64,000 nucleotides of DNA from positions 17,410,501-17,474,500 of the forward strand of contig CM074858.1 of the NCBI GenBank assembly GCA_037501455.1. Direction: 5' to 3'. Both the position numbers and the translations under genes were made by a program. Position 1 is the first letter of the stretch; every line of letters starts with the position of its first letter. Positions 34,740 to 45,854 of the stretch are shown one piece after another. Source of the DNA: Lantana camara (lineage: Eukaryota > Streptophyta > Magnoliopsida > Lamiales > Verbenaceae). The notes under the pieces are model-generated. The model made no database searches and was not told the origin of the DNA. It saw only the letters and a program-made list of their open reading frames with translations.

Positions 34740-36109
34740 GAGATCCACCAGCGCCACTAAGCGCCGCATCACAACCCCCCCGGGTTCAGGGAAGTCCTTG
34801 GTTTTTCATTGTTGCTTTACTTTATGTTGAGGACAACATATGTTTAAGTGTGGGGGGGTCCTGAGAGCTGACAGATATATTTTTGCGAATTTTTGGATGC
34901 TTTTAGGATAATTTTGAGGGTCATAGGGGCTGATAATTTTGAGCACATCCTGTTGTTGTTATAATCTTCTTTCGGATGAATCTTTGCATGTTTTAAATGC
35001 ATTTTTATGGCTGTGATTAGTAGCCTTTAGGGCTGACTGAAATTTTAAATATGTGTAGTACGGAATTGTTTACTATGGCGTTATATCCTTTCTAGAACAC
35101 TTCTTGCAGCTTCTTCGTTGTACTGGATTGATTTTGAAAAGGAAACTGAGTTTGAACCCTTGATTGTTTACAACTTGCATGGCATAGAGCACGGTTTGTT
35201 TGACACTTGACATTGTAGGAGTTGTATGAGAATGAGCATAAAAAGTTGAACTAAACATTGTGTGTATTAAGTTGGAGCCATGCTACGAGTGAATCTTGTC
35301 TAAAGTGATTAGTTGATTTAATATCTTTTAGATTTTTCAAATATGTTGAGAAACGGTAGGTTAGTGATTGAGCTTTGCTAAATTTGACTTGATAAGCATT
35401 TAGATGTGAGGGAGAGCTTGCGAGGGGCCAGCTAGAGAAAGGTTGGTCAGTAGAACTCGCGCGACTACTCCGCTGGCCTTGGAAAAATTCCAATTAATTT
35501 AGTGCCATGAGTAGGGTCGTATGTTGCTAATTCAGCCGCTCTCGAAATTATTTTTCCAACATTTAAAGGGATAAATAACTGGAGTTTGCCTTGCTTTGCG
35601 AAAAACTCAGAAAAGAAACGAGAAACAAAAAAAAAAAAAGAAAAAAGAAAAAAAGAGTTGCTGACAGAAAAAATGAGAAAAAAATGATGAGTAGAAAAAA
35701 AAAAAAAAAAGCTCAAAATAAAGGGAGTACTTGTTTTAAAAGCTCTCTAGGGATTTAGGTTGTTTATCTTGAAGGATGAAACTTAGCTCTTCACCATATC
35801 TTTGGTATTCTTTAACATACGCGCAAAATAAATTGATATTCGATTGACTAATTACTTTATACTTGTCTCCTTCGTTTGCATTGGATTAATGGAATCAAAC
35901 TAATCATACATGATTATAATTGAAACTTGAGCTCATATGTTCTTGCTTTAGAAAGTTGATTTCAAACTTAGCTTTGTGATTGTGTTCGTTGTAGATAGTT
36001 TTTGGTGACAGCGACTGTTTCCTAGTTTACACAACGGACTGCTGCAGTTGGGATGTAGAATGTGGTTATGGCCTTGATTCCATGTTATGCTTGGGGGAAA
36101 GCATCAACT
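34740..36109 (+). other. Athila 3' non-coding region
   Basis: From the end of the Athila ORF to the polypurine tract. It holds a second polypurine-like AAGTGTGGGGGGG (34846-34858) and an A/AG-rich tract (about 35600-35710). No gene is seen. Confidence 0.6.
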
Positions 36110-36122
36110 AAGTGTGGGGGGA
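36110..36122 (+). promoter_or_regulatory. Athila polypurine tract
   Basis: AAGTGTGGGGGGA stands two bases before the 3' LTR start TGATACG at 36125. Confidence 0.8.
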
Positions 36123-36124
36123 TT

Positions 36125-37582
36125 TGATACGTTGTATATTGGTTAACATATTAAGCTTTATATTGTTATATTTACCCCATGACTTGGTCTAAATTGTAGA
36201 GAATTAATTTATTTCATGCTTCTTGATAGGAACAACTTTGGCTTGCCAAAACTTTGGACATTTATGGTAATTTTCAGCAGCAGCCGTAAAGGAGGGGTAA
36301 GGAGACAAGATATATGGGCTTTAAGAAGAAAAACAAAGAGAAGTTTGGCCCACTAGTTAAGTCCAAGTCACGCAAAGAGTCCTTGAGAGTTTTATTAATT
36401 GTAGGCCCGTTAGTTCCCCTATTCCCTCGCCTTGCCCAAATTCACAAAAGTCCACTAAGTTCCAGCCCTATTCCTAAGAAGAAGTTACGTGCGTTACAGA
36501 AGACAAACACGTTTTTGGGCACGATGGTATCACTTGAAGAGAATTGATGGCAGCCATATTATTGAGGGAACATGGGAAGAAGTGGAAAGAAAAAGGTTCA
36601 ACCCCTTTACATTACAAAAGGTCGACGTTGTAGCTGAAAGAGGACATCTCTTCTCTCACTCAAAAAAGGCAGCAGCACCTCTTATTCATTCGGGAAGAGG
36701 CTTCGAGCATCGAACAGTTTTATTCTTTTCCTTTTCTTTTCGTTTAAACACTATGTTGATTTTCCAATTTCGTTATGAGTAGCTAATTTACTTTTAGTTG
36801 GGATTTTCCAAGTGTGTTTTAAACTTTGTGAGATAATTTCTTGTGGTTGATTAATTCAAAGTTATTCGTTTTATTTTCGATTTCATGATATTGGGTTTTG
36901 CCTTATTCTTTGATTTAAGAGCTCGAATCTTAGAGTTAGCAATTCGCATACAGCTAGTTGATTTATTTAGTGGTGTTAACTGGATAATTAACAAAGTGGC
37001 AATCAACACTAGGTTGTTAAGTTCGGCTGAATTTTGTGTTGTGGAATAATTCGGTCTAATTAGACGATGTAGGAGTCCTTACTAAGTCAATTAGGGTTAG
37101 TGTTTCTTTAGCTCGTAAAGCAACTAGTTAATTGAATTCTTGAAGGAGTTTCTGATAGGGTTATTAGCTAGTTAGGGAATAGCTTTAGGAGTTTCTTCAG
37201 ATTATTCTAAAACAACAAAGAAACGAGGGAGCCTAAGGTAATTGGTAACTATAGCAAGCCTAATGTGGAATTAATCACCCAATCCGTGATCATAGTCTGA
37301 TGCATGCGTAGGAAAATCCTGGCTACTTGTTATCTACTGAATTAATCCGAGTGTCAGCTGAATTTAGTTGTTATTCGTCTGTTTATTTAAGTTAAATTCA
37401 TTTTTAGTTAAAGTCTAAAATCACAAAAACTCCCCCCCCCTTTTAATTATTCGTTTTGTTTCCTTGCATAAGAAAGATTACAATTCACCCAATCCTCGTG
37501 GATCGACCCCATTTACCACTATCTGCAATTCATTTGTATTCGGTACTTGCGATTTTATTTTTGGTGGTCTCCACGCCCTTCA
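36125..37582 (+). repeat. Athila 3' LTR, 1458 bp
   Basis: Starts TGATACGTTG directly after the polypurine tract and ends in CA at 37582, where sequence of element F begins. The typical GTGGATCGACCCC stretch of Athila/Tat-type LTRs is near 37498. The 5' LTR is outside the window. The small ORFs at 36314-36782 overlap this LTR and are not convincing. Confidence 0.8.
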
Positions 37583-39443
37583 GTTATGAATAAGAAATTG
37601 GTTAGGAATGATCATGAACTAATATGAACACCTTCATATAAGTCTAAGAACATGTTCATAATGTTCTTGAATCAAATTAAGGTGCATGTGTGCTAGTGTG
37701 TGTGTATATATGTGATTAATTTTATGTTATAAAGTGTTTAATTCATAAGAATTTGAATAGTAAATGTTTTCAATAGTAACTTTGAATTTTTGGTCAACAT
37801 ATATTCTGAATATTTTGAAATTTAATTAAAAATAATTATAAAATAAGTTTTGGAATTTTTAAAGAAGGATTCTATCCGAATTTTCCGGAAATTGACAGTT
37901 TTGTAAAAGTTTTTTAAAATGTGACCTACATTGTCAAGTTAAACACTAATTTTCATTTCAGATACTTGTAATTAGGATCATAATGTGATTAATAAATATT
38001 TGGTTAGTTAAAGAATTCATAAAACCTAATTCATTAAAGAAATTCGCTTCAACGGGGTAAAATTAGGTTTTACCGAATATTCTTTAACATGTTATAGTTT
38101 GTGTTTACTTGATTAGAATAATATGTTACTTCTTTTAAGTATAAATTATGTGTTTTACGTGCTTATTTGATTAGAGTAAAGAACCTAGTCCTAAGTCTAT
38201 AGTAGTTAATACTTTCAGGCGCAATGGAGTCCACACGACTTTGTCTGACTACCGGTATAGGTGTGGGTTAAAATATTTTCAATTGGAATCATGCCTATAT
38301 ATATGCATCTATATATATAAAATGGTTTTCAAGCCTACCTATTATTATGATTCATTACCCTATATACATATTACCGTACCATCATATCCCTCTTAAGGGA
38401 AAAATACTTTCATACCGGAATTAACGTTTTACTAGGACGATATATATATTTAAGTCCACTTTATTAAAACATTGATTCCAAGTTATGCAAGCAAAATATT
38501 GTTCTTGATTCATGTTATGGGCCCCGGCGTATCCGTAGTGAGCAATTATCCGGAAGGTATCGGGCCGCGGGTATTGTTGGTGATGCGGACTGCCACCAAC
38601 TCTTGGTAGTGGTATAGCTTGAGGTTAGCTACTCGACGCCAAGAGATTAAGAGAATACTACTTCCCAATTCGCCTTCATGGTCTCTAAGGTTTGCTCCCC
38701 TATTGACACCAAGGAGTAGCGGAGGTATTATCATACTTGGTTTTATTAAAGTATCGGTGCATTGATCAGCCCGATACTGTTTAACCAACTATTCAAGGAG
38801 TTACGGATTGAAAGGCCTAGCTTGCGGGCATTAAAGTTCATGTTACAGACGGTTCATGTTTCTACAAATATTCCAAATTACCCCTATTCCAATTTTAACA
38901 CTTATCATGAACCGTTTCATATTTGCTATATCCTATTGCTATTATTTTGGATCAAGATCTTCTTGATCATATAAATATACATACATATACATATATCTAT
39001 GGACTATTATACCCTTTCAGTTAGTCACTTTGACTACTCCTCGCCTACTTTAAAATGCATGATTTCAGCGATCGATGAACGACATCTAGGGTTATCTTAA
39101 AGCATTACGGTGTCATACATAGTCGAACAGAACTGATTCTAAGGATACATAGCTTTGAGCCTGATCACCTTATAAATAAGCTATCTTATACTTCACCCTT
39201 GCATGCCATCCTGTTATACTCTTTTGCGAACTATTTTGATCAATAATGATAATCCTTGTTCTTATACGTGATCCTCCCCGTTTATTGGCAACCTTTTAAA
39301 TCCTTCTATCTTCCGCTGCATTTAAACTTGCGCTCTATTTAAAGTACCAGACCGTTCGCCGTAGTATTCCTCACATGTTGGGTCGAACCTCCACACGGGG
39401 AGTATTGCGGTGCGGGGGATGTATTCCTAGGGGAGGCGCTACA
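37583..39443 (+). repeat. Element F 5' LTR, 3' portion
   Basis: Begins at the Athila LTR end with GTTATGAATAAG, matching 41765 in the other LTR, and ends GGCGCTACA just before the primer-binding site. It contains a GGGCCC-type block near 38520. The terminal GCGGGGGATGTATTCC is the same kind of end as in the other LTRs of the clan. Confidence 0.8.
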
Positions 39444-40244
39444 GCTTAAAGTGGTATCAGAGCTCCAGGTTGCAGAAATCTGGGGTTCATCGTTCATAGA
39501 GTCTCAGAAGTATTCTCATGTCTTTAGTACTTAAGTTCTGATAGAACACTGTTGGGCGGCCGACCAGCATGTGATTTGTTACAAATGTGGTTCTAAACCC
39601 TTCCTTAATCCAGTCAACCATATAGTTATAATCTACACCCAAAATCTTGAGTTTATTAAATCTTTCAGTTCTTTTCGAAACCATCTAATTGGTAGATTCA
39701 GTACTAATATCTACATCTCCTTCATCATCTTACTCACATTTCTAACTTATGAAAACCCTTCAATTAAATTTCCTTACTCGTTCAAGCCTCAAGTTATTAG
39801 AGACGCTTTAAGATACCAGCAGGACCGAAAATTAACTTATTGATTTATGTGCCTTTACATGCCTTACCTTTGCTAAAGATGTTATGTTTATTAATTGCTA
39901 CTACTTGGAAATTTTATCCTCGTGATCATCTGCAAATCATTCTGAACTATCATGCATTATATTCTCTCTATAAGGGTGATTGCAGTTGTAAATGTCATCC
40001 CCAAAGATGTTAAAGGTACGCCTTCTAAACACGCCAGTTACTGCTCCTGGCACTACGTATTCATTCATTGCATCTCAATTGTGTGCACATTTAAATTCTT
40101 CACCTGAACAATTACCCTATGTGGTTAAGGTAAGTTCTATTTTAGAAATCCGCCTTATTATGAATAAAGGATATAAACACTACCTAAAGTTATTATGAAA
40201 CATGAGTAGAATCTGAGAACAAATTTTCTTTAAGGGGGGTGGGT
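39444..40244 (+). other. Element F internal region
   Basis: 801 bp between LTRs. The primer-binding site TGGTATCAGAGCTCC is at 39452-39466, and a polypurine tract AAGGGGGGTGGG is at 40232-40243. No gag or pol is recognisable; a CYKCG reading near 39580 is too short to be called a zinc knuckle. Confidence 0.75.
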
Positions 40245-42605
40245 TGTAACATCCCGGATTTCGGGGCCAAGAAGAAATAGGTAAATAAAGGGTTAGAAGA
40301 AAGCCTCAAACCATTATACATTGCATTTTATGTGAACTATGTGTTTTTATGCCTCGATTTTGCCAATATCTTATTCTGAGACTCATATCACTATTCATTC
40401 ACTGAGCCTAAACCTTCACATACTCCTTATAAAAAACTTAGAAAATTAGATTTCACATTTCCCAGATTTATATCCTAGCTTTTGTTGTCCCAAGATACAC
40501 TTTGAAAATTGTTTGTCAAAAATTCCCATTAGGTCCCTAGTTACTATTCACTCCTTAATGTAGAAATTTTTTCAGACATCTTTACCTATCCAATATTGGG
40601 TTCGAATGAATCCTTGTGAAAATTTATGAATTATGAAATCAATCCCGAACCCTAATTCTCATTATAACTTCCGTAGTAACAAAAACCGGCCAAGAAACCC
40701 TAGTTTAGCCCTAATTTAGAGATTTTCAAATTTCAACGTTTTCTGTACACAATATTATAACCATAACGATTCTTGAAATTATTTTACGAATATTAAGACC
40801 TTTTCCAAAACTAGTTCAATTCCTAGCTCGTTTAATAAAATTTCCCTATCTTTCCTAAAGTACTATTCCCGGCTGTAAAAACTAACTTTTAAACCGTGGC
40901 GTTTAATATCCAATATTATACTCAAAATAATCCTCAAATTATTTTATGAATCATGAACACTTTCTCAGAAATTAAATCTCATTCTAGCATCGTTTTATGT
41001 ATTTTATTATATTTTTCAAAATTTCGAACCCTTACTACTTTAACTTGAAACGCTTAAACGCTAACTGTTTATAATCATCGAAAAGCCCTTTCGATCCTCT
41101 TTCTTTTGAAACTTTTACCATTTCAACCTATAATCTAAATATTCTTTTACGTTTTTATTACTATTTTCACCCTATTTTAGATTTCTTTTATTATGATGTA
41201 ATTTTTACATCAAATAAGTATACATAAGCTCCTACATCACCTATACGCTTGTCTATACACGTAAGTACCCTACAAAATAGACCTTGCTACCCTAGAGACA
41301 TGAGCCACTACTCTAAAGAATAGAAATTTCCCTTAAGCCCCCCAAATCCATACCTATAAATACCACCCCAACATCATTTTCAAGAACTACACAAATCTCT
41401 CATTTTTTCTCACTAGGTTCGGCCACCCTAGCTCTCTCTAAGGTATGAGTCTTTTTATTTTATTATTTCATGCTTTATAAGATGTTCTTAGGGTATTATT
41501 AATGTAGCATGCTTAGAATTAATCAAATTATGCCTTTAGGAATCTATTTTATGAAATATATGCCTAAATTGTTAGTTTCATGTACAATGTGCTTACATTA
41601 TGAATTTTATTTAAATAAATGCTTGAATTAGGATATAATATAATCTGAGTATATATTTAAATATTTATGATTTTATTTTATTAAGTTCAAGCCTGGAATA
41701 ATTTATTGAGAATTATTTTTATGATTAAAATTACATAAAGTGCTACATTTAAGTTTAATCACATGTTATGAATAAGAAATTGGTTAGGAATGACCATGAA
41801 CTAATATGAACACCTTCATATAAGTCTAAGAACATGTTCATAATGTTCTTGAATCAAATTAAGGTGCATGTGTGCTAGTGTGTGTATATATGTGATTAAT
41901 TTTATGTTATAAAGTGTTTAATTCATAAGAATTTGAATGATAAATGTTTTCAATAGTAATTTTGATATTTTGGTCAACATATATTCTGAATATTTTTAAA
42001 TTTAATTAAAAATAATTATAAAACAAGTTTTGAAATTTTCAAAGAAGGATTCTATCCGAATTTTTCGAAAATCAACACTTTTGTAAAAGTTTTTTAAAAT
42101 GTGACATACATTGTCAAGTTAAGCCCTAATTTTCATTTCAAATATTTGTAATTAGAATCATAATGTGATTAATAAATATTTGGTTAGTTAAAGAATTCAT
42201 AAAACCTAATTCATTAAAGAAATTCCCTTCAACGGATAAAATTAGGTTTTACCGAATATTCTCTAACATGTTATAGTTTATGTGTTTACTTGATTAGAAT
42301 AATATGTTACTCCTTTTAAGTATGAACATTATGTGTTTTATATGCTTATTTGATTAGAGTAAAGAACCTAGTCCTAAGCCTATAGTAGTTAATACTTTCA
42401 GGCGCAATGGAGTCCACACAACTTTGTCTGACTACCGATATAGGTGAGGGTTAAAATATTTTCAACTGGAATCATGCCTATATATATGCATCTATATGTA
42501 TAAAATGGTTTTCAAGCCTACCTATTATTATGATTCATTACGATATATACATATTACCGTACTACCATATCCCTCTTAAGGGAAAAATACTTTCATGCCG
42601 GAATT
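40245..42605 (+). repeat. Element F 3' LTR, 5' portion
   Basis: Starts TGTAACATCCCGG after the polypurine tract. It contains a TATA-like CTATAAATACC (41354-41364), a CT-rich leader and a donor-like CTAAG|GTATGAG at 41443. Similarity to the other LTR copy ends at 42605. Confidence 0.8.
41354..41444 (+). promoter_or_regulatory. Likely LTR promoter and leader of element F
   Basis: TATA box CTATAAATACC, then about 80 nt of leader rich in CT, then AAG|GTATGAG, which fits a 5' splice site. This would make a short first exon inside the LTR. Prediction from sequence only. Confidence 0.5.
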
Positions 42606-42916
42606 GATTAAATTAGTTTTTATTATGTAAATTGGTTTTACATAATTTATTAAAAATCATTAGTTGATTAAAATTTATCTTTGTGATAATTTAGTACGAA
42701 TTATGTTAATTTGTTTAACAATAACTTTAATTTTATGAATTCGTTTCATTTGGACTTATGATAATTAAACTATATGAAAATCTGGAATCATATTATGTGA
42801 TGATTATGAGCTTAGCGAAGTTATCGAACATATAATGTGAATGAAGAAAATTCTAGTTAATTTAATTATTTAATTATGTGCCTAATTAATTATTCATTTC
42901 TTGTATACTTAGAGAC
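42606..42916 (+). other. AT-rich stretch before copia gag
   Basis: Very AT-rich, no gene and no LTR or primer-binding site recognised. It may be the copia 5' untranslated region, but the copia 5' LTR is missing here. Confidence 0.45.
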
Positions 42917-44132
42917 ATGTCTTCGAAACGCTTGGCACCTGAGACTTTAGAAAAACTCGATGGGTCGAACTATGACATTTGGCATAAGAAAATCCAGTAC
43001 TACCTTCATTACCGCAAAGTTATGGACCCCTTATCCACTAGTAAGGTCGCACCTACTGAACCCAAGAAGGATGCCACTGAGCAGCAGATCAATGAGTAGA
43101 AGACTAGCTTAGCTGTGTACTAGGAATGGCTAAAAAAGGATCGTAGTGCACATTATGGTATGTTGAGTAACATGCACGATGACCTAATTGGAGAGTTTGA
43201 AGTTTATTCCACGGCTAAGGAGATGTGGGATCAACTTAAGATCAAATATGGTCAAACATCCGAGATAAGGTTACATACCTTGCATTTGAAATGGATGCAA
43301 TATACCATAGATTCTAGTCGAACCAAAAGTGAGTATTTGTGCACTATGAGTGCAATGGTTTGTGATCTTAACGCTGCAGGAACTGACATTCCTGAAAATA
43401 CTCAGGTTCTGAATGTGATTAGTACACTTCCAAATGAACCTGATCATTGGAAGAACTGAAAATTCCTTATGACTCATAGTGATCACATTAGATCATTTGC
43501 TAAAATCTCGAAGCACCTGGAGATGGAAGAGGAGCACATCAAATCACTTGGTCACTCTAAAGTTACGCTTGTCGCCGGAGGGGGAAAACCTAAAGGCAGC
43601 AAGTTCAAGCGAGAGAACAACTCTAAGAAAGGAAAACGTCCTTCTAAGACTAACAGACCAAAGGGTGGCGTGACCAAAGTGGGAAAAACCTAAACAAAAG
43701 AACATGGCACGTTTGAAGTGCTACAATTGTGGAAGGAATGGTCACTTTGCTCGGGATTGCCCCGAACCAAAGAAGGTACCTACTTCTCAATCTTCTCTTG
43801 AATTATATGTTTGTGCACATGCATTAGTTGCTAATCATTTTCCAAATTGGATTGTAGATTCGAGAGTAAGCAAACACATAGTGCGAGATCGAGCTGGTTT
43901 CCGAGAGTTTTTTCGTTACCCAGTGGGAACTCAAACAGTCGTTTTAGAAAATGGTAGCGAGAAAGACGTCCTCGGCATAGAGACATACCATCTGAAGCTT
44001 CGTGGAGGAAATACGTTGTTTTTTCATGATGCTCTCTATGTATCGGGCGTGCGATTTTCTTTAATTTCAGTAGTCTCTTTGTTGAGCCTTAGTTTTTCCT
44101 TTAATTTCAATTCTACTGGTTTAGAAATTTTG
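42917..44132 (+). pseudogene. gag: Copia gag, zinc knuckle and protease start
   Basis: The ATG at 42917 begins a copia-type Gag (LDGSNYDIWHKKIQYYL; then MWDQLKIKYGQTSEIRLHTL, LHLKWMQY and NVISTLPNEPDHW), broken by stops at about 43097 and 43457. A Lys-rich region is followed by the zinc knuckle CYNCGRNGHFARDC (43719-43760). The protease start reads WIVDSRVSKHIV, where the usual DSG/DSA active site has become DSR. The sequence ends within the stretch before integrase (FSFNFNSTGLEIL) at the edge of LTR D. Confidence 0.9.
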
Positions 44133-44376
44133 GGGTATAATTGAGGAAAATGGAAGTTAAGTGAAGAGTTTATATATGGGTTCCAAAGTGTAGATTCTTG
44201 ATGATCAATGAGGGATATGAGTGTTTATGTTGGATTTTATTGTATATTAATCATGTATACATGTTACTTCATGTTTTAGATGCATTTGGTGATTGAAATT
44301 ATGGTTGTGTTGATGTTATGATTTTGGTTCGAGCATTTTCCCCTGTTTCTGCTCTGTTCTGCATTACCTGGATAAC

Positions 44377-44598
44377 GGGAACGACCCTTCCCGTCCCAGT
44401 TCATTCTGGGAAAGGCTGTTCCCAACCCCTGACAGCTGGCACGCGAGAATGGGAACAGCCCTTCCCAGTTTAGCCTGTGGCCAGAACGACCGTTTTCATC
44501 CTCAAAATGTTCAAAATCTTTACAGATGCGCGGGATCGTTTCGGGGAGCCGGGAACAGCCCTTCCCATTTCTAGTTCAAACCCGGAACGGCCGTTCCC
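44377..44598 (+). other. Palindrome cluster in LTR D (six copies)
   Basis: GGGAACGACCCTTCCC (44377), GGGAAAGGCTGTTCCC (44408), GGGAACAGCCCTTCCC (44451), AGAACGACCGTTTT (about 44483), GGGAACAGCCCTTCCC (44551) and CGGAACGGCCGTTCCC (44583). All are variants of one dyad, GGGAAC-nn-GTTCCC. They follow TTTTCCCCTGTTTCTGC, as in LTRs C and E. Confidence 0.88.
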
Positions 44599-45541
44599 AT
44601 GCTCCAGGGGATTTTCTGGATTTTCTACATAAAATTAACCTTTACAAATCGGTTTTTAAGGCCATAAATGATCGATACGTGTTATTATATGCTCATTTTA
44701 AGATTGAATATGATCATATAATTCCATAATTGTCAATGCACGTCATATTATTCATGAAAACGCCGTTCGTCCTAATTAGTTTATACAAGTCGTGTGTCAC
44801 GTACACTTGTCTTTGTTGCACAGACCAGCACCCCAATGACGAGGAGCGGGCTTCTTAGGCCGTGTCTTTGCTTATATTTTGTCTGTACATGTGAGGTTCA
44901 ATTGCTAGTTACCTAGAACCCGTATAACCCTTACGTGAACTTTCGGCCAAAATGTATATATATATCTATTATCTTTCCAAAAACCTTCAAATGATTTAAA
45001 AGCAAGCCGTGTACCGTGTTACCGTGTTATATTGACCGTGTTTTGGCAAGTTACCGTGTATTGTTCACTGTGGGCCCGAGAGTTTGTGTTTGAGCCAACC
45101 GGGAAAGCATGGGCTGACGGGTAACTCTTACACTTCTCTCATACCATGGGGATGAACCCTGAATCCACCAGGAGGTTTGGTGGAGGAAGGAGTCCCGTGC
45201 GTGGGAGTCATGTTCCCGACGTACACCGTGTTACCGTGGATGGTTCGGGCCTTGCAAACCCACCATCATTGGAGGAAGAAGGAGTCACTGAAACTGCTAC
45301 TTGTGCACTGTAACTACTTGCATGACTATTTAATTAATTGAAAGTATCGTGATTGTACACTGTCGAAGTAAAGGTTGGAGAATTGCCCTCACTCGCCGGG
45401 CTACTGATTGATTGATTGAAAATGATTAAAGTGTTTAACTTGATAGTTGTAATCTCGGGCGAGTTCTACGTTATTCTTGAACTTATATCCGAGGTTATGG
45501 CTTGCATGTTATCTGCGCTTATATATAAACAATGCCCCTCA

Positions 45542-45801
45542 CTCAGTCTTTTGTAGACTGACACCCCCACTTTTCAGATTTTGCAGGTTGTGTGCTAGGC
45601 GGGATTTGTGTCGAGCCAAGTCTGTCGTTTGGGGTCTAGCACGTGTCCATTTCCATTTTGATGCATATATATTATTATCTACGGTTTTATAACATGTTAT
45701 GTATTTTGAAGATGATAATGTATTGATATATGGACATATTATGCTTCCGCTTTATTTTGTTATGCATTATGGTAATTGGTTTGGGGTTAGTCCCGCCTAG
45801 C
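45542..45801 (+). other. Hairpin and long-range complementary boxes in LTR D
   Basis: CTCAGTC (45542-45548) and AGACTGA (45555-45561), then TTTTCAGATTTTGCAG|GT, then GCTAGGCGGGA (45594-45604). 186 nt further on is its exact reverse complement TCCCGCCTAGC (45791-45801). It is the clearest copy of the module shared by the LTR clan. Confidence 0.75.
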
Positions 45802-45854
45802 TAGTTAGTCTTTTGTTTTCTTGTATCCCGTTCGCTATAGCTTAGTTCATATAT

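Larger units (their letters stand above)
7084..37582 (+). mobile_element. Athila-type Ty3/gypsy retrotransposon, interrupted by A, B and C
   Basis: The host element of the left half, on the plus strand. Its visible parts in order are: linker and RT (7084-8163), RT end, RNase H and integrase (27906-30013), a conserved non-coding leader, the Athila ORF (30536-32062, 34635-34739), a 3' region, polypurine tract and 3' LTR (36125-37582). The 5' LTR, gag and protease would lie to the left of element A, outside the window. Identification rests on the Athila-like RT and RNase H sequence, the extra ORF after pol, and the LTR starting TGATACG. It contains stops, frameshifts and deletions and cannot be active. 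Confidence 0.88.
37583..42605 (+). mobile_element. Element F: LTR element with a 0.8 kb internal region
   Basis: Plus-strand element. The 3' part of its 5' LTR (37583-39443) is followed by a primer-binding site, an 801 bp internal region, a polypurine tract and the first 2361 bp of its 3' LTR (40245-42605). Two stretches of about 840 bp (37583-38422 and 41765-42605) are the shared part of the LTRs. Joining the parts implies a full LTR of about 3.4 kb, over four times the internal region. Athila inserted into the 5' LTR; the missing 5' portion should lie outside the window. The 3' LTR lacks its last ~1 kb. Confidence 0.82.

Noticed and set aside
39571..39620. Possible zinc knuckle (CYKCG) in the F internal region
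   Set aside because: Only the first half of a CCHC pattern; no His or final Cys in register.
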